From: Symbiodinium natans
Lineage: Eukaryota; Sar; Dinophyceae; Suessiales; Symbiodiniaceae
Direction: 5' to 3'
Length of the DNA stretch: 53,220 nt
Assembly: GCA_905221605.1 (NCBI GenBank)
Contig: CAJNDS010000126.1
Span: forward strand, 167,060 to 220,279
Shown in pieces: positions 38,388 through 49,185 of the stretch. Numbering within the stretch: the first letter of the stretch is position 1; each line of letters starts with the position of its first letter. Under the pieces are notes generated by a model that saw only the letters and a list, made by a program, of their open reading frames with translations, did not search any database and had not been told where the DNA came from. Both the position numbers and the translations under genes were made by a program.

Positions 38388-38618
38388 CCCTGAACTCACC
38401 CTAAACCCTGATGAGTCCAAAGTCCGACGCATTTTTTCGTAAGGAGGGCAGAGCCCGCCATCTCCAGGTTTGAACGTCTTGTGTAGCTTCTGGACAGTTT
38501 AGGGTTAAGGGTTTAGGGTTTAGGAGACTTTTTGGGGGGCCTCTAGGAATCAGATAAACCCCTAAACCCTTTGAACCCTAAACCCCCTAGACCCAAAAAC
38601 CCCTAAACCCTAGTTTAG

Positions 38619-38686
38619 GGATCCTGTCACATCCTAACTCGGAGGAAGCCGTCCTGCACCCAAATCGGGTTCAGGATGGTTGGACA
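38619..38686 (+). CDS. Exon-like coding island
   Basis: After TTTAG it reads ILSHPNSEEAVLHPNRVQDG and then a GTACCA donor candidate. The family is unknown. Confidence 0.3.
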
Positions 38687-38812
38687 GTACCATTCTTACC
38701 CTCATGTAATCCTTCTTTAGGGTTTAGGGTTTAGGGTTTAGGGTTTAGGGTTTGGGGTTTGGGTTCAGACCTAAAGCCCTCAACCCAAACCCACAAGCCT
38801 GAAGGCCTCCAG

Positions 38813-38888
38813 CCAACACCCCGGTTTCGTGGTGGCCACGGCAGGTGCTCGTTGCGGATCCGACGCTCCGCCATCCCCCAAGCTTCGG
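38813..38888 (+). CDS. Exon-like coding island
   Basis: It follows CCTCCAG and reads TPVSWWPRQVLVADPTLRHP. Up to the next TTTAGGG. The family is unknown. Confidence 0.3.
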
Positions 38889-38904
38889 TTTAGGAGGGTT
38901 TAGG

Positions 38905-38973
38905 GTTTAGGGTTTAGGGTTTTAGGGTTTAGGGTTTAGGGTTTAGGGTTTAGGGTTTAGGGTTTAGGGTTTA
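38905..38973 (+). repeat. TTTAGGG array, about 10 units
   Basis: Near-perfect. Confidence 0.95.
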
Positions 38974-39520
38974 GGACTTTCAATGAATTGTGAAGCGGAT
39001 TGCAGCAGTAAGGCAAGCACTATCGCGCGGGCGGTTCTCCACATTGTGGTTCTTCCTATGTATAGCATGATTTCAGCTGTATTGAAGCATGGCAATCATG
39101 AAAAAAATACTGCAATAAGCATTCATGTGCAATCTATTTTTGGAATTTGTTTAAATCTAAACATTGTTAATCATTAAATCGAAGCGGGGGGCGGCGGCAA
39201 GGCGAGGCAACTGAGATGAGAAGCTCCGATGGTTCATTTTGTCGGACGTCTGTGGGTGCCATTGGATTCAATGGCCTTCCAGTTTCAGAACGAAAGAACA
39301 ACTGGCTGGTGCGCTGTTACTAGAACCCTCAACCCTAAATCCTGCTATTGTTTGCTTAAGAGCCCACAAAAATACAGGAAAACAATCCCTATAGTACCCT
39401 TACATGGCATGACATGTTTGATTTTTTGGGTGGTTCTTAAGCAAATGGTAGAACCCTAAAGCCTAAACTCTACACCCTGAACCCCCTGAGCCATGGAGTG
39501 TTTGCTGTAGGCTGAGGGAG
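38974..39520. other. Array-poor unique sequence
   Basis: Two frames (64 and 76 codons) start with ATG at 38983 and 39229 but show no recognisable motif, and base composition turns A/T-rich. It may be 3' untranslated DNA. Confidence 0.3.
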
Positions 39521-39878
39521 CCGAAGGCCTAAGGGTTTTTAGGGTTTTTAGGGTTTAGGGTTTAGGGTTTAGGGTTTAGGGTTTAGGGCCCAAAGCCGAA
39601 AATTCCAAGCCTTCTCAACCCTAAACAGTTGCTTTGTGACATGCGCGCATTTCCCTGTTTTTGGGTTCAAGAGAAGCATGTTCGAGGACCAAGAGTAGGC
39701 CCTTGTTCCCTTTTGTGTCAGGGCTTAGGTTTGCTTAGAAGCGCCTTGAAAGCAACATGTTACTCTTGGGTCCAGTGTTGTTGGTTTCCTTCATTGGGTT
39801 TAAGAGGATCATGCTGAGGAACATTTTTTCTGAAGGCTTTAAGGGTCATCCTGGTGTAGTTGTTTCCGGTTCACTAAA

Positions 39879-39945
39879 CCCTAAACCCTAAACCCTAAAC
39901 CCTAAACCCTAAACCCTAAACCCTAAACCCTAAACCCTAAACCCT
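39879..39945 (-). repeat. CCCTAAA array, about 9 units
   Basis: Perfect units. Confidence 0.95.
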
Positions 39946-40550
39946 TCAGCTCCCCAGGGTTGGGAGTTTAGGGTCTTCGGGGCTTAGTTGATATGCCCTT
40001 AACCCCCAAGCCTCCTCACCCCCCAACCCCCCTAAACCCCTCTAACACCGCCCTCATCCTTCTAAACACCTAAACTCCAACCCTAAATCTTAAACCCTGA
40101 ACCCTAAACCCTACACCACCCCCCCCCCCCCCAAGCCCCCCTTAAGCCGCCCCCAAAGCCTTCGTAGACTCTGTAGGCCCGGGCCTGGCCTTGGCCAGTG
40201 TCGAGAGTGCTTGGCAGGAAGACAGGCGCGGGATTCCTAGCAATGGATTTAGGGTTTGGGGTTTGGGGTTTGGGGTTTGGGGTTTGGGGTTTTGGGGTTC
40301 CCTAAAACCCAATCCCTCAGCTTCGGGTACCAAGAAAAGGCCCTTGGCATTTTGATAAGAAATCCCTGTTTGGCTGTTGTGGCTGGGTCTGTGGAAATTG
40401 CACAGGGTTCAGTTAAGTTTAGTTGTGGGTTTAGGGTTTAGGGTTTCGGGTTCTTAGGGTTTGGGGCTTGGGGCTTGGGGTTTCGGGCTCTTGAGGCCCC
40501 AACAAGCTTGGACCAGAAGGTTTTGGTTGAAAGGCTTTCTCTTGGAACTG

Positions 40551-40757
40551 CTTGGCAGCCCAGTGGTAACCTTTTGGGGGGTTTAGGGTTTAGGGTTTAG
40601 GGTTTAGGGTTTAGGGTTTAGGGTTTAGGGTTTAGGGTTTAGGGTTTAGGGTTTAGGGTTTAGGGTTTAGGGTTTAGGGTTTAGGGTAGTGGTACCCGAT
40701 TCCCTTTTTGGGTTCAAGTGGGTGCCCTTATTATAATATGGTGATTGGGCTACCAAG
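40551..40757. mobile_element. MITE-3 copy split by a TTTAGGG array
   Basis: Ends CTTGGCAGCCCA and TGGGCTACCAAG (11 of 12 inverted). A 15-unit TTTAGGG array (40578-40686) interrupts it, with AGTGGTAACC (40562-40571) and AGTGGTACCC (40688-40697) on either side. Confidence 0.7.
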
Positions 40758-40759
40758 AC

Positions 40760-41730
40760 TGTGTTTCACCTTTTGGTGGTCTAAACGGGGTTGGACTGAA
40801 GCCCAACCTAAACCCCAGACCTTCTGGGGCAGTCTTTGCGGAGGCGTTTCGGGGCCTTCGGGGCTTGCCAAGGCCTTTGTTTAGGGCTTCGGGGGGGTCC
40901 TTTGACACTCCCGTTTCCGCATTCTGGAACCTTGGTTTCGTGTTTGGACACCCATGTGTGTGTGAGCATCGAAAGTGCGATTTAGGGTTCAGGGTTCATG
41001 GTTTAGGGTCTAGGGTTTAGCAATGTCTGTCTCCGGTTGTCTTGAGTTTGCTAAGCTTGTTGGGGTCGTTTCGAGGTCCTCTGGGAAGTGAGGGGTAAGG
41101 GCTCTGGCCCCTCCATAAACCCTAACCCCAAACCCTGGAGTTTTCTTGGGAGTTGAATAGGGTTTAGGGTTTAGGGTTTAGGGTTTAGGGTTTAGGGGTG
41201 TCCTGAATGCACTAGCCACCCCAACGACCTGAATAGACCCCTAAACCCTCGACCCTCAAACCCTTAACTAGTTAGGGTTTAGGGTTTAGGGTCTAGGGTT
41301 TAGGGTTTAGGGTTAGTGAAATCCAGAACCCGGACAAAGCGCAGTGAGTATCGGAACCGTGTTCCTCAGCCCCCACTTTGGCAAAAACCTCGAAGTAACC
41401 AAGAGGGTTTAGGGTGAGGGTTTAAGGTTTCGGGTGTTGGGTTAATGGTTTAGGGTTAAGGGTTTAGGTTTCGAGCTTGGGGCTGTTTGAGGTCCCATGA
41501 GGATCCGTTTAAAATTATCATGGGGGAGGGAGGGCTTTAAAACATTGGTGCTGGGGGGGCTTATCTGGGGGTTTTACCTTGGACTCGTCAGGTTGCACAC
41601 TTGATTTTGGGACCCTTTTCTCGTTGTTCATGATCTTTAAGGTAGTATAAGGGCTACACCAAAGGCATATTAAGGTGAACCTTTAGGGCTACAACCCTAG
41701 GAGTCGTAATCCCTTGAGCTTCCCTAAACC
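40760..41730. other. Mosaic without a recognised gene
   Basis: Decayed TTTAGGG fields (40980-41025, 41158-41196, 41275-41312, 41405-41475) separated by short unique stretches. I see no convincing coding island. Confidence 0.4.
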
Positions 41731-41734
41731 CTAA

Positions 41735-41812
41735 CCCCTAACCCTAAACCCTAAACCCTAAACCCTAAACCCTAAACCCTAAACCCTAAACCCTAAACCC
41801 TAAACCCTAAAC
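41735..41812 (-). repeat. CCCTAAA array, about 11 units
   Basis: Perfect units. Confidence 0.95.
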
Positions 41813-42019
41813 GTTTAGGGCTTCTCAACGTAAGCCGTAAGCTGGGATGGCCGGCTTCTCTGAACAATGTACCTGAATAGGATCCTCTTGAAACCCATTA
41901 GGGTTTAGGGTTGAGGGTTGAGGGTTTAGGGTTTAGGGACAAAATGGAAATGTCCCAAGGGCCTACCTAGTAATCAGGGCCCCAAAACCCCAAAATTCAG
42001 GCCCCAGGCTTTGAGGCCC

Positions 42020-42114
42020 CTACTTGCAGGTTCATGGGTACCTGTAAGTAGGGTTCTAGGTACCCTTAACAAGTGTCCTGACACTTACAAGTTCCCTAAT
42101 GAACCTCCAAGTAG
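42020..42114. mobile_element. MITE-2 intact copy (95 bp)
   Basis: CTACTTGCAGGTTCAT at the left pairs with ATGAACCTCCAAGTAG at the right (15 of 16). No interrupting array. Confidence 0.75.
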
Positions 42115-42139
42115 AGGTCCACGGCACGCTCACCTCCGG

Positions 42140-42275
42140 GCCTTAGGGTTTAGGGTTTAGGGTTTCGGGTTTAGGGTTTAGGGTTTCGGGTTTAGGGTTT
42201 CGGGTTTCGGGTTTAGGGTTTCGGGTTTCGGGTTTAGGGTTTAGGGTTTAGGGTTCAGGGTTTAGGGTTTATGGT
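42140..42275 (+). repeat. TTTAGGG/TTTCGGG array
   Basis: TTTAGGG and TTTCGGG alternate in irregular order over about 19 units. Confidence 0.95.
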
Positions 42276-42516
42276 TCCCATAGAAGCGTCTTTTCAGTCT
42301 GCTTGGGATGTTAACAGACCCGATTCACCAACACTAGACCCCCGACCCCGAACCCTGCGCTTTCAACAAAGCCCAGAGCTTGACACCCGAATCCTGAACC
42401 CCTAAACCCTAAACCCTAAACCCCTCCAGCCCTGCAGGAAACGCGTGGCCATGACGCTGGCAGACGGATAGAGGCCCGCCAGCACCACGTGGAGCCTCGG
42501 GTTTGGGGATTTCGGC

Positions 42517-42632
42517 GGTTTAGGGTTTAGGGTTTAGGGTTTAGGGTTTAGGGTTTAGGGTTTAGGGTTTGGAGTTTAGGGTTTAGGGTTTAGGGTTTAG
42601 GATTTGGAGTTTAGGGTTTAGGGTTTAGGGTT
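42517..42632 (+). repeat. TTTAGGG array, about 16 units
   Basis: Includes TTTGGAG variants, which recur in units 2 and 3 (44876-44945 and 47240-47327). Confidence 0.9.
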
Positions 42633-42958
42633 TCTTGAAATTATTGGGTGTTCCGGTCCGTGCAAAGTGTCGATTACGTTTCGAGGAGCTTTTTTATCCT
42701 TAATAACTTCAATTCACAGGGGCTTGAGGGTTTAGGGTTTAGGGCTGATGGCGATGTGTTTTGTTAAAAAGTTTCAGGGTTTGGGTTTGACGTGGGCCCT
42801 AAACCGGATGGTGTCGGCTTTCAGGTGTCTGTGTGCGCGAGCTACCCGGCGGAACCCCTTGAGGGTCCACTGGCCCCCAATCTAAACCCCAAACCCTGGT
42901 TGAGGTTTAGGGTTGAGGGTTTAGGGTTTGGGCGGTTTAGGGTGTATTAGGGTTGGGC

Positions 42959-43065
42959 TCTACTTGGTGGTTCATGGGTACTTATAACCCCAACTGTAAG
43001 GCTACTTCTAACCTACACAGAGGACCTAGGGGGCTTATAAGTACACTTATAATTGGGGTTATCGT
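42959..43065. mobile_element. MITE-2 copy upstream of RCC1-like copy 1
   Basis: Starts TACTTGGTGGTTCATGGG and ends in a decayed TATAATTGGGGTTA. The open frame of the gene extends through it only because no stop happens to occur. Copies sit at the same place in units 2 and 3. Confidence 0.65.
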
Positions 43066-43102
43066 GAGTACAGTGGGCCGACGGGCGCCTGTGGGCGGCA
43101 GC

Positions 43103-44587
43103 ATGTCGATTTCAGTCCATGTGCACCTCCTGAGTGGCAAGAGCGTGATTTTGGCAACGGAGCCGGAAGAGTCTGTCACCGGCTTGTGCCACAGAGCCCA
43201 GAAAGCTCTAGGAGTTGGCAAGGGAAGGCTGCTGACTGCCTCTGGAGATGCGCTGGCTGAAGGTGCAGTCAAGCGAGCACGTTTACAAGACAACGACTTG
43301 CTGACCCTGCATGTCGGACAGGTTCGACTTAGAGCTTTACAGTCCCGTCGGACAGTAGCATCTGCCTTTGCTGCACTGCTGGGCGATGGATCTGTGGTGA
43401 CTTGGGGTGGTGCGCAAATTGGCGGCGACAGCAGTGCTGTACAAGATCAGCTGAAGAACGTGCAGCAGGTGCAAGCTTCTTCAGGTGCGTTTGCTGCGAT
43501 CCGGGCTGATGGATCTGTGGTGACCTGGGGCCATGCTGTTTACGGAGGCGACAGCAGTGCCGTACAAGCTCAGCTGAAGAACGTGCAACGGTTGCAAGCT
43601 TCTTCTTACGCATTTGCTGCGATCCGGGCTGATGGATCTGTGGTGTCCTGGGGCGATGCATACAATGGCGGCGACAGCAGTGCCGTAGAAGAGCAGTTCA
43701 CGAACGTGCAGCAGGTGCAAGCTTCTGATCAGGCATTTGCTGCGATCCGAGCTGATGGATCTGTGGTGACCTGGGGCTTTGCTGGCACTGGCGGCGACAG
43801 CAGTGCTGTACAAGATGAGCTCAAGAACGTGCAACAGGTGCAAGCTTCTTTTTTCGCTTTTGCTGCGATCCGGGCTGATGGATCTGTGGTGACCTGGGGC
43901 CATGCTGGGACTGGCGGCGACAGCAGTGCTGTAGAAGAGCAGCTCACCCACGTGCAGCAGGTGCAAGCTTCTTCTTTCGCGTTCGCAGCGATCCGGGCTG
44001 ATGGATCTGTGGTGACCTGGGGCCATGCTGGCCAAGGCGGCGACAGCAGTGCCGTGCAAGATCAGCTGAAGAACGTGCAGCAGGTGCAAGCTTCTTCTAG
44101 TGCGTTTGCTGCGATCCGGGCTGATGGGTCTGTGGTGACCTGGGGCCTTGCTGGCGCTGGCGGCGACAGCAGTGCCGTGCAAGATCAGCTGAAGAACGTG
44201 CAGCAGGTGCAAGCTTCTTCTGTCGCGTTCGCAGCGATCCGGGCTGATGGATCTGTGGTGACCTGGGGCCATGCTGGCCAAGGCGGCGACAGCAGTTCCG
44301 TACAAGATCAGCTGAAGAACGTGCAGCAGGTGCAAGCTTCTTCAGGTGCGTTTGCTGCGATCCGGGCTGATGGATCTGTGGTGACCTGGGGCCATGCTGT
44401 TTACGGAGGCGACAGCAGTGCCGTACAAGCTCAGCTGAAGAACGTGCAGCAGGTGCAAGCTTCTTCTTTCGCGTTCGCAGCGATCCGGGCTGATGGATCT
44501 GTGGTGACCTGGGGCCATGCTGCCCAAGGCGGCGACAGCAGTGCCGCACAAGATCATCTGAGGAGGATAGCAGATCCTGCATCTTGA
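43103..44587 (+). CDS. Ubiquitin-like + RCC1-like repeat protein, copy 1 (494 aa)
   Basis: I chose ATG 43103 because the same ATG is shared by all three copies, while upstream frame lies in a MITE. Residues 1-75 look like a ubiquitin-like fold (SVHVHLLSGKSVILATEPEE at the start, NDLLTLHVGQ at the end). Ten repeats of 41 residues (123 bp) follow, each with AFAAIRADGSVVTWG and GGDSSAVQ. This is the RCC1/HERC-type blade signature, but shorter than the classical 51-68-residue RCC1 repeat. No intron is needed. Such proteins are common in dinoflagellates and usually labelled HERC-like, but there is no HECT domain here. Function unknown; a beta-propeller binding module is likely. The repeats are nearly identical at DNA level, indicating recent expansion or conversion. 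Confidence 0.85.
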   Translation: MSISVHVHLLSGKSVILATEPEESVTGLCHRAQKALGVGKGRLLTASGDALAEGAVKRARLQDNDLLTLHVGQVRLRALQSRRTVASAFAALLGDGSVVTWGGAQIGGDSSAVQDQLKNVQQVQASSGAFAAIRADGSVVTWGHAVYGGDSSAVQAQLKNVQRLQASSYAFAAIRADGSVVSWGDAYNGGDSSAVEEQFTNVQQVQASDQAFAAIRADGSVVTWGFAGTGGDSSAVQDELKNVQQVQASFFAFAAIRADGSVVTWGHAGTGGDSSAVEEQLTHVQQVQASSFAFAAIRADGSVVTWGHAGQGGDSSAVQDQLKNVQQVQASSSAFAAIRADGSVVTWGLAGAGGDSSAVQDQLKNVQQVQASSVAFAAIRADGSVVTWGHAGQGGDSSSVQDQLKNVQQVQASSGAFAAIRADGSVVTWGHAVYGGDSSAVQAQLKNVQQVQASSFAFAAIRADGSVVTWGHAAQGGDSSAAQDHLRRIADPAS

Positions 44588-45232
44588 ATGGTGTAGTTTT
44601 GAGACAGGAAGTTTGTGAAGGAACCGAAAACGGCCGCGCATGAACCCGGGTCGGGTTCGGGCTTGGGGGGGGAGATGTTGAGGCTGCCTTGGAAGGCTCT
44701 GCAGAAATGGAGACCTCCCACCCGAAACCCTAAACCCTAAACCCTAAACCCTAAACCCTAAACCCTAAACCCTAAACCCTAAACCCTCCAGCCCTTCAGG
44801 AAACGCGTGGCCATGACGCTGGCAGACGGATAGAGGCCCGGGAAGTCCAGAGCCTCGGGGTTTGGGGATTCGGCACTTTAGGGTTTAGGGTTTAGGGTTT
44901 AGGGTTTAGGGTTTAGGGTTTAGGGTTTGGAGTTTAGGGTTTAGGGATTCTTGAAATAATAATGATTGAGGGTTCCGGTCTGGGCAAAGTTTCGATTACG
45001 TTTCGAGGCGCTTTTTTACCATTAATAGCTTCAATTCACAGGGGCTTGAGGGTTTAGGGTTTGGGGTTGAGGGCGATGTATTTTGTTAAACAGTTTCAGG
45101 GTTTGGGGTTGACATGGGCCCTGAACCCTAAACCCTAAACCCTAAACCCTATGTACCATGCTGTCTGTGTGCGCGAGCTACCCGGCGGAACCCCTTGAGG
45201 GTCCACTGGCCCCCAATCTAAACCCCAAACCC

Positions 45233-45356
45233 TACTTGGAGGTTCATTGGTACTTATAGAACCCCAATTGTAAGTCTACTTATAACCTACATAGAGGACT
45301 TAGGGGGCTTTGCGTACAGTTATAATTGCGGATATAAGTGCCCTGAACCTCCAGTA
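45233..45356. mobile_element. MITE-2 copy upstream of RCC1-like copy 2 (124 bp)
   Basis: TACTTGGAGGTTCATTGG at the left and CCTGAACCTCCAGTA at the right. It lies about 110 bp before the ATG. Confidence 0.75.
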
Positions 45357-45466
45357 TAAACCTACACCCTATACCCTAAACCCTAAACCCTAAACCCACC
45401 TGAAAAGTACCCAGGTACCTTTGAGTACTGTGGGCCGGCGGGCGCCGGGCGCCTGTGGGCGGCAGC

Positions 45467-46951
45467 ATGTCGATGTCAGTCCATGTGCACCTCCTGAGCG
45501 GCAAGAGCGTGATTTTGGCAACGGAGCCGGAAGAGTCTGTCACCAGCTTGTGCCAAAGAGCCCAGAAAGCTCTAGGAGTTGGCAAGGGAAGGCTGCTGAC
45601 TGCCTCTGGAGATGCGCTGGTTGGAGGTGCAGTCAAGCGAGCACGTTTACAAGACAACGACTTGCTGACCCTGCATGTCGGACAGGTTCGACTTAGAGCT
45701 TTACAGTCCCGTCGGACAGTAGCATCTGCCTTTGCTGCACTGCTGGGCGATGGATCTGTGGTGACTTGGGGTGGTGCGCAAATTGGCGGCGACAGCAGTG
45801 CTGTACAAGATCAGCTGAAGAACGTGCAGCAGGTGCAAGCTTCTTCAGGTGCGTTTGCTGCGATCCGGGCTGATGGATCTGTGGTGACCTGGGGCCATGC
45901 TGTTTACGGAGGCGACAGCAGTGCCGTACAAGCTCAGCTGAAGAACGTGCAACGGTTGCAAGCTTCTTCTTACGCATTTGCTGCGATCCGGGCTGATGGA
46001 TCTGTGGTGTCCTGGGGCGATGCATACAATGGCGGCGACAGCAGTGCCGTAGAAGAGCAGTTCACGAACGTGCAGCAGGTGCAAGCTTCTGATCAGGCAT
46101 TTGCTGCGATCCGAGCTGATGGATCTGTGGTGACCTGGGGCTTTGTTGGCACTGGCGGCGACAGCAGTGCTGTACAAGATGAGCTCAAGAACGTGCAGCA
46201 GGTGCAAGCTTCTGATCAGGCATTTGCTGCGATCCGAGCTGATGGATCTGTGGTGACCTGGGGCTTTGCTGGGACTGGCGGCGACAGCAGTGCTGTAGAA
46301 GAGCAGCTCACCCACGTGCAGCAGGTGCAAGCTTCTTCTTTCGCGTTCGCAGCGATCCGGGCTGATGGATCTGTGGTGACCTGGGGCCATGCTGGCGAAG
46401 GCGGCGACAGCAGTGCCGCGCAAGATCAGCTGAAGAACGTGCAGCAGGTGCAAGCTTCTTCTAGTGCGTTTGCTGCGATCCGGGCTGATGGGTCTGTGGT
46501 GACCTGGGGCCTTGCTGGCGCTGGCGGCGACAGCAGTGCCGTGCAAGATCAGCTGAAGAACGTGCAGCAGGTGCAAGCTTCTTCTGTCGCGTTCGCAGCG
46601 ATCCGGGCTGATGGATCTGTAGTGACCTGGGGCCATGCTGGCCAAGGCGGCGACAGCAGTTCCGTACAAGATCAGCTGAAGAACGTGCAGCAGGTGCAAG
46701 CTTCTTCAGGTGCGTTTGCTGCGATCCGGGCTGATGGATCTGTGGTGACCTGGGGCCTTGCTGGCGCTGGCGGCGACAGCAGTGCCGTACAAGCTCTGCT
46801 GAAGAACGTGCAGCAGGTGCAAGCTTCTTCTTTCGCATTCGCAGCGATCCGGGCTGATGGATCTGTGGTGACCTGGGGCCATGCTGGCCAAGGCGGCGAC
46901 AGCAGTGCCGCACAAGATCAGCTGAGGAGGATAGCAGATCCTGCATCTTGA
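45467..46951 (+). CDS. Ubiquitin-like + RCC1-like repeat protein, copy 2 (494 aa)
   Basis: Same length and layout as copy 1 with ten repeats. The ubiquitin-like part and repeats 1-3 are almost unchanged, while repeats 4, 5, 6 and 9 carry different loop residues (FVGTGG, FAGTGG, HAGEGG, LAGAGG), as if shuffled between repeats. The codon before the conserved ATG allows a GTG, but ATG 45467 is preferred. Same strand, spacing of about 880 bp from copy 1. Confidence 0.85.
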   Translation: MSMSVHVHLLSGKSVILATEPEESVTSLCQRAQKALGVGKGRLLTASGDALVGGAVKRARLQDNDLLTLHVGQVRLRALQSRRTVASAFAALLGDGSVVTWGGAQIGGDSSAVQDQLKNVQQVQASSGAFAAIRADGSVVTWGHAVYGGDSSAVQAQLKNVQRLQASSYAFAAIRADGSVVSWGDAYNGGDSSAVEEQFTNVQQVQASDQAFAAIRADGSVVTWGFVGTGGDSSAVQDELKNVQQVQASDQAFAAIRADGSVVTWGFAGTGGDSSAVEEQLTHVQQVQASSFAFAAIRADGSVVTWGHAGEGGDSSAAQDQLKNVQQVQASSSAFAAIRADGSVVTWGLAGAGGDSSAVQDQLKNVQQVQASSVAFAAIRADGSVVTWGHAGQGGDSSSVQDQLKNVQQVQASSGAFAAIRADGSVVTWGLAGAGGDSSAVQALLKNVQQVQASSFAFAAIRADGSVVTWGHAGQGGDSSAAQDQLRRIADPAS

Positions 46952-47640
46952 ATGGTGTAGTTTTGAGACAGGAAGTTTGTGAAGGAACCGAAAACGGCCG
47001 CGCATGAACCCGGGTCGGGTTCGGGCTTGGGGGGGGGAGATGTTGAGGCTGCCTTGGAAGGCTCTGCAGAAATGGAGACCTCCCACCCGAAACCCTAAAC
47101 CCTAAACCCTAAACCCTAAACCCTAAACCCTAAACCCTAAACCCTAAACCCTCCAGCCCTTCAGGAAACGCGTGGCCATGACGCTGGCAGACGGATAGAG
47201 GCCCGGGAAGTCCAGAGCCTCGGGGTTTGGGGATTCGGCAGTTTAGGGTTTAGGGTTTTGGGTTTAGGGTTTAGGGTTTAGGGTTTAGGGTTTAGGGTTT
47301 AGGGTTTGGAGTTTAGGGTTTAGGGATTCTTGAAATAATAATGATTGAGGGTTCCGGTCTGGGCAAAGTTTCGATTACGTTTCGAGGCGCTTTTTTACCA
47401 TTAATAGCTTCAATTCACAGGGACTTGAGGGTTTAGGGTTTGGGGTTGAGGGCAATGTATTTTGTTAAACAGTTTCAGGGTTTGGGGTTGACATGGGCCC
47501 TGAACCCTAAACCCTAAACCCTAAACCCTATGTACCATGCTTTGAGAGCTGATGGTGTCGGCTTTCAGCTGTCTGTGTGCGCGAGCTACCCGGCGGAACC
47601 CCTTGAGGGTCCACTGGCCCCCAATCTAAACCCCAAACCC

Positions 47641-47764
47641 TACTTGGAGGTTCATTGGTACTTATAGAACCCCAATTGTAAGTCTACTTAAAACCTACAT
47701 GGAGGACTTAGGGGGCTTTGCGTACAGTTATAATTGCGGATATAAGTGCCCTGAACCTCCAGTA
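47641..47764. mobile_element. MITE-2 copy upstream of RCC1-like copy 3 (124 bp)
   Basis: Nearly identical to the copy at 45233, so it was duplicated with the unit and did not insert independently. Confidence 0.75.
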
Positions 47765-47874
47765 TAAACCTAAACCCTATACCCTAAACCCTAAACCCTA
47801 AACCCACATGAAAAGTACCCAGGTACCTTTAAGTACTGTGGGCCGGCGGGCGCCGGGCGCCTGTGGGCGGCAGC

Positions 47875-48988
47875 ATGTCGATTTCAGTCCATGTGCACCT
47901 CCTGAGCGGCAAGAGCGTGATTTTGGCAACGGAGCCGGAAGAGTCTGTCACCAGCTTGTGCCAAAGAGCCCAGAAAGCTCTAGGAGTTGGCAAGGGAAGG
48001 CTGCTGACTGCCTCTGGAGATGCGCTGGTTGGAGGTGCAGTCAAGCGAGCACGTTTACAAGACAACGACTTGCTGACCCTGCATGTCGGACAGGTTCGAC
48101 TTAGAGCTTTACAGTCCCGTCGGACAGTAGCATCTGCCTTTGCTGCACTGCTGGGCGATGGATCTGTGGTGACTTGGGGTGGTGCGCAAATTGGCGGCGA
48201 CAGCAGTGCTGTACAAGATCAGCTGAAGAACGTGCAGCAGGTGCAAGCTTCTTCAGGTGCGTTTGCTGCGATCCGGGCTGATGGATCTGTGGTGACCTGG
48301 GGCCATGCTGTTTACGGAGGCGACAGCAGTGCCGTACAAGCTCAGCTGAAGAACGTGCAACGGTTGCAAGCTTCTTCTTACGCATTTGCTGCGATCCGGG
48401 CTGATGGGTCTGTGGTGACCTGGGGCCAGGCTCCTAGGCAGCAACAGCAGTGCCGCACAAGATCAGCTGAAGAACGTGCAGCAGGTGCAAGCTTCTTCTT
48501 TCGCGTTCGCAGCGATCCGGGCTGATGGATCTGTGGTGACCTGGGGCCATGCTGGCCAAGGCGGCGACAGCAGTGCCGCGCAAGATCAGCTGAAGAACGT
48601 GCAGCAGGTGCAAGCTTCTTCTAGTGCGTTTGCTGCGATCCGGGCTGATGGGTCTGTGCTGACCTGGGGCCTTGTTGGCACTGGGGGCGACAGCAGTGCC
48701 GTACGAGATCAGCTGAAGAACGTGCAGCAGGTGCAAGCTTCTTCTGTCGCGTTCGCAGCGATCCGGGCTGATGGATCTGTGGTGACCTGGGGCCCTGCTG
48801 TTTACGGAGGCGACAGCAGTGCCGTACAAGCTCAGCTGAAGAACGTGCAGCAGGTGCAAGCTTCTTCTTTTGCGTTCGCAGCGATCCGGGCTGATGGGTC
48901 TGTGGTGACCTGGGGCCATGCTGGCCAAGGCGGCGACAGCAGTGCCGCACAAGATCAGTTGAGGAGGATAGCAGATCCTGCATCTTGA
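47875..48988 (+). pseudogene. RCC1-like copy 3, contracted and frameshifted
   Basis: ATG 47875 and the ubiquitin-like part are intact. After three repeats, the loop at about 48427-48440 lacks two bases relative to the other copies and the frame is lost, ending at 48525. The original frame resumes and holds four more repeats to the same TGA at 48988. So seven repeats instead of ten. It is either a pseudogene, a sequencing error, or a gene rescued by splicing around the lesion. Confidence 0.75.
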
Positions 48989-49039
48989 ATGGTGTAGTTT
49001 TGAGACAGGAAGTTTGTGAAGGAACCGAAAACGGCCGCT

Positions 49040-49185
49040 ATTGACAAAACCCTACTGGATGAACCCCAGGGCCTTTCGGGTTCAGGGCCTTTAGGGTTTA
49101 TGGTTTGGGGTTTTAGGGTTTTAGGTTTTAGGGTTTAGGGTCTAAGGTCTAGGGTTTAGGGTTTAGGGTCTGGGAAGGAGAGGGG
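49040..49185. other. Insertion in the third unit
   Basis: The 3' flank shared with units 1 and 2 (to ACGGCCGC) is interrupted by about 140 bp containing TTTAGGG-type units, then resumes at GGGTTCGGGCTTGGGG. Another array-type insertion into duplicated DNA. Confidence 0.65.

Noticed and set aside
42953-43102. N-terminal 50-codon extension of RCC1-like copy 1
   Set aside because: It starts at TTG and translates a MITE-2 copy; the other two copies do not share it.
43481-44335. 284-codon antisense frame in the RCC1-like genes (also 45845-46699)
   Set aside because: It mirrors the 123-bp repeats, which happen to lack stops on the other strand; the sense frame has the clear domain signature.
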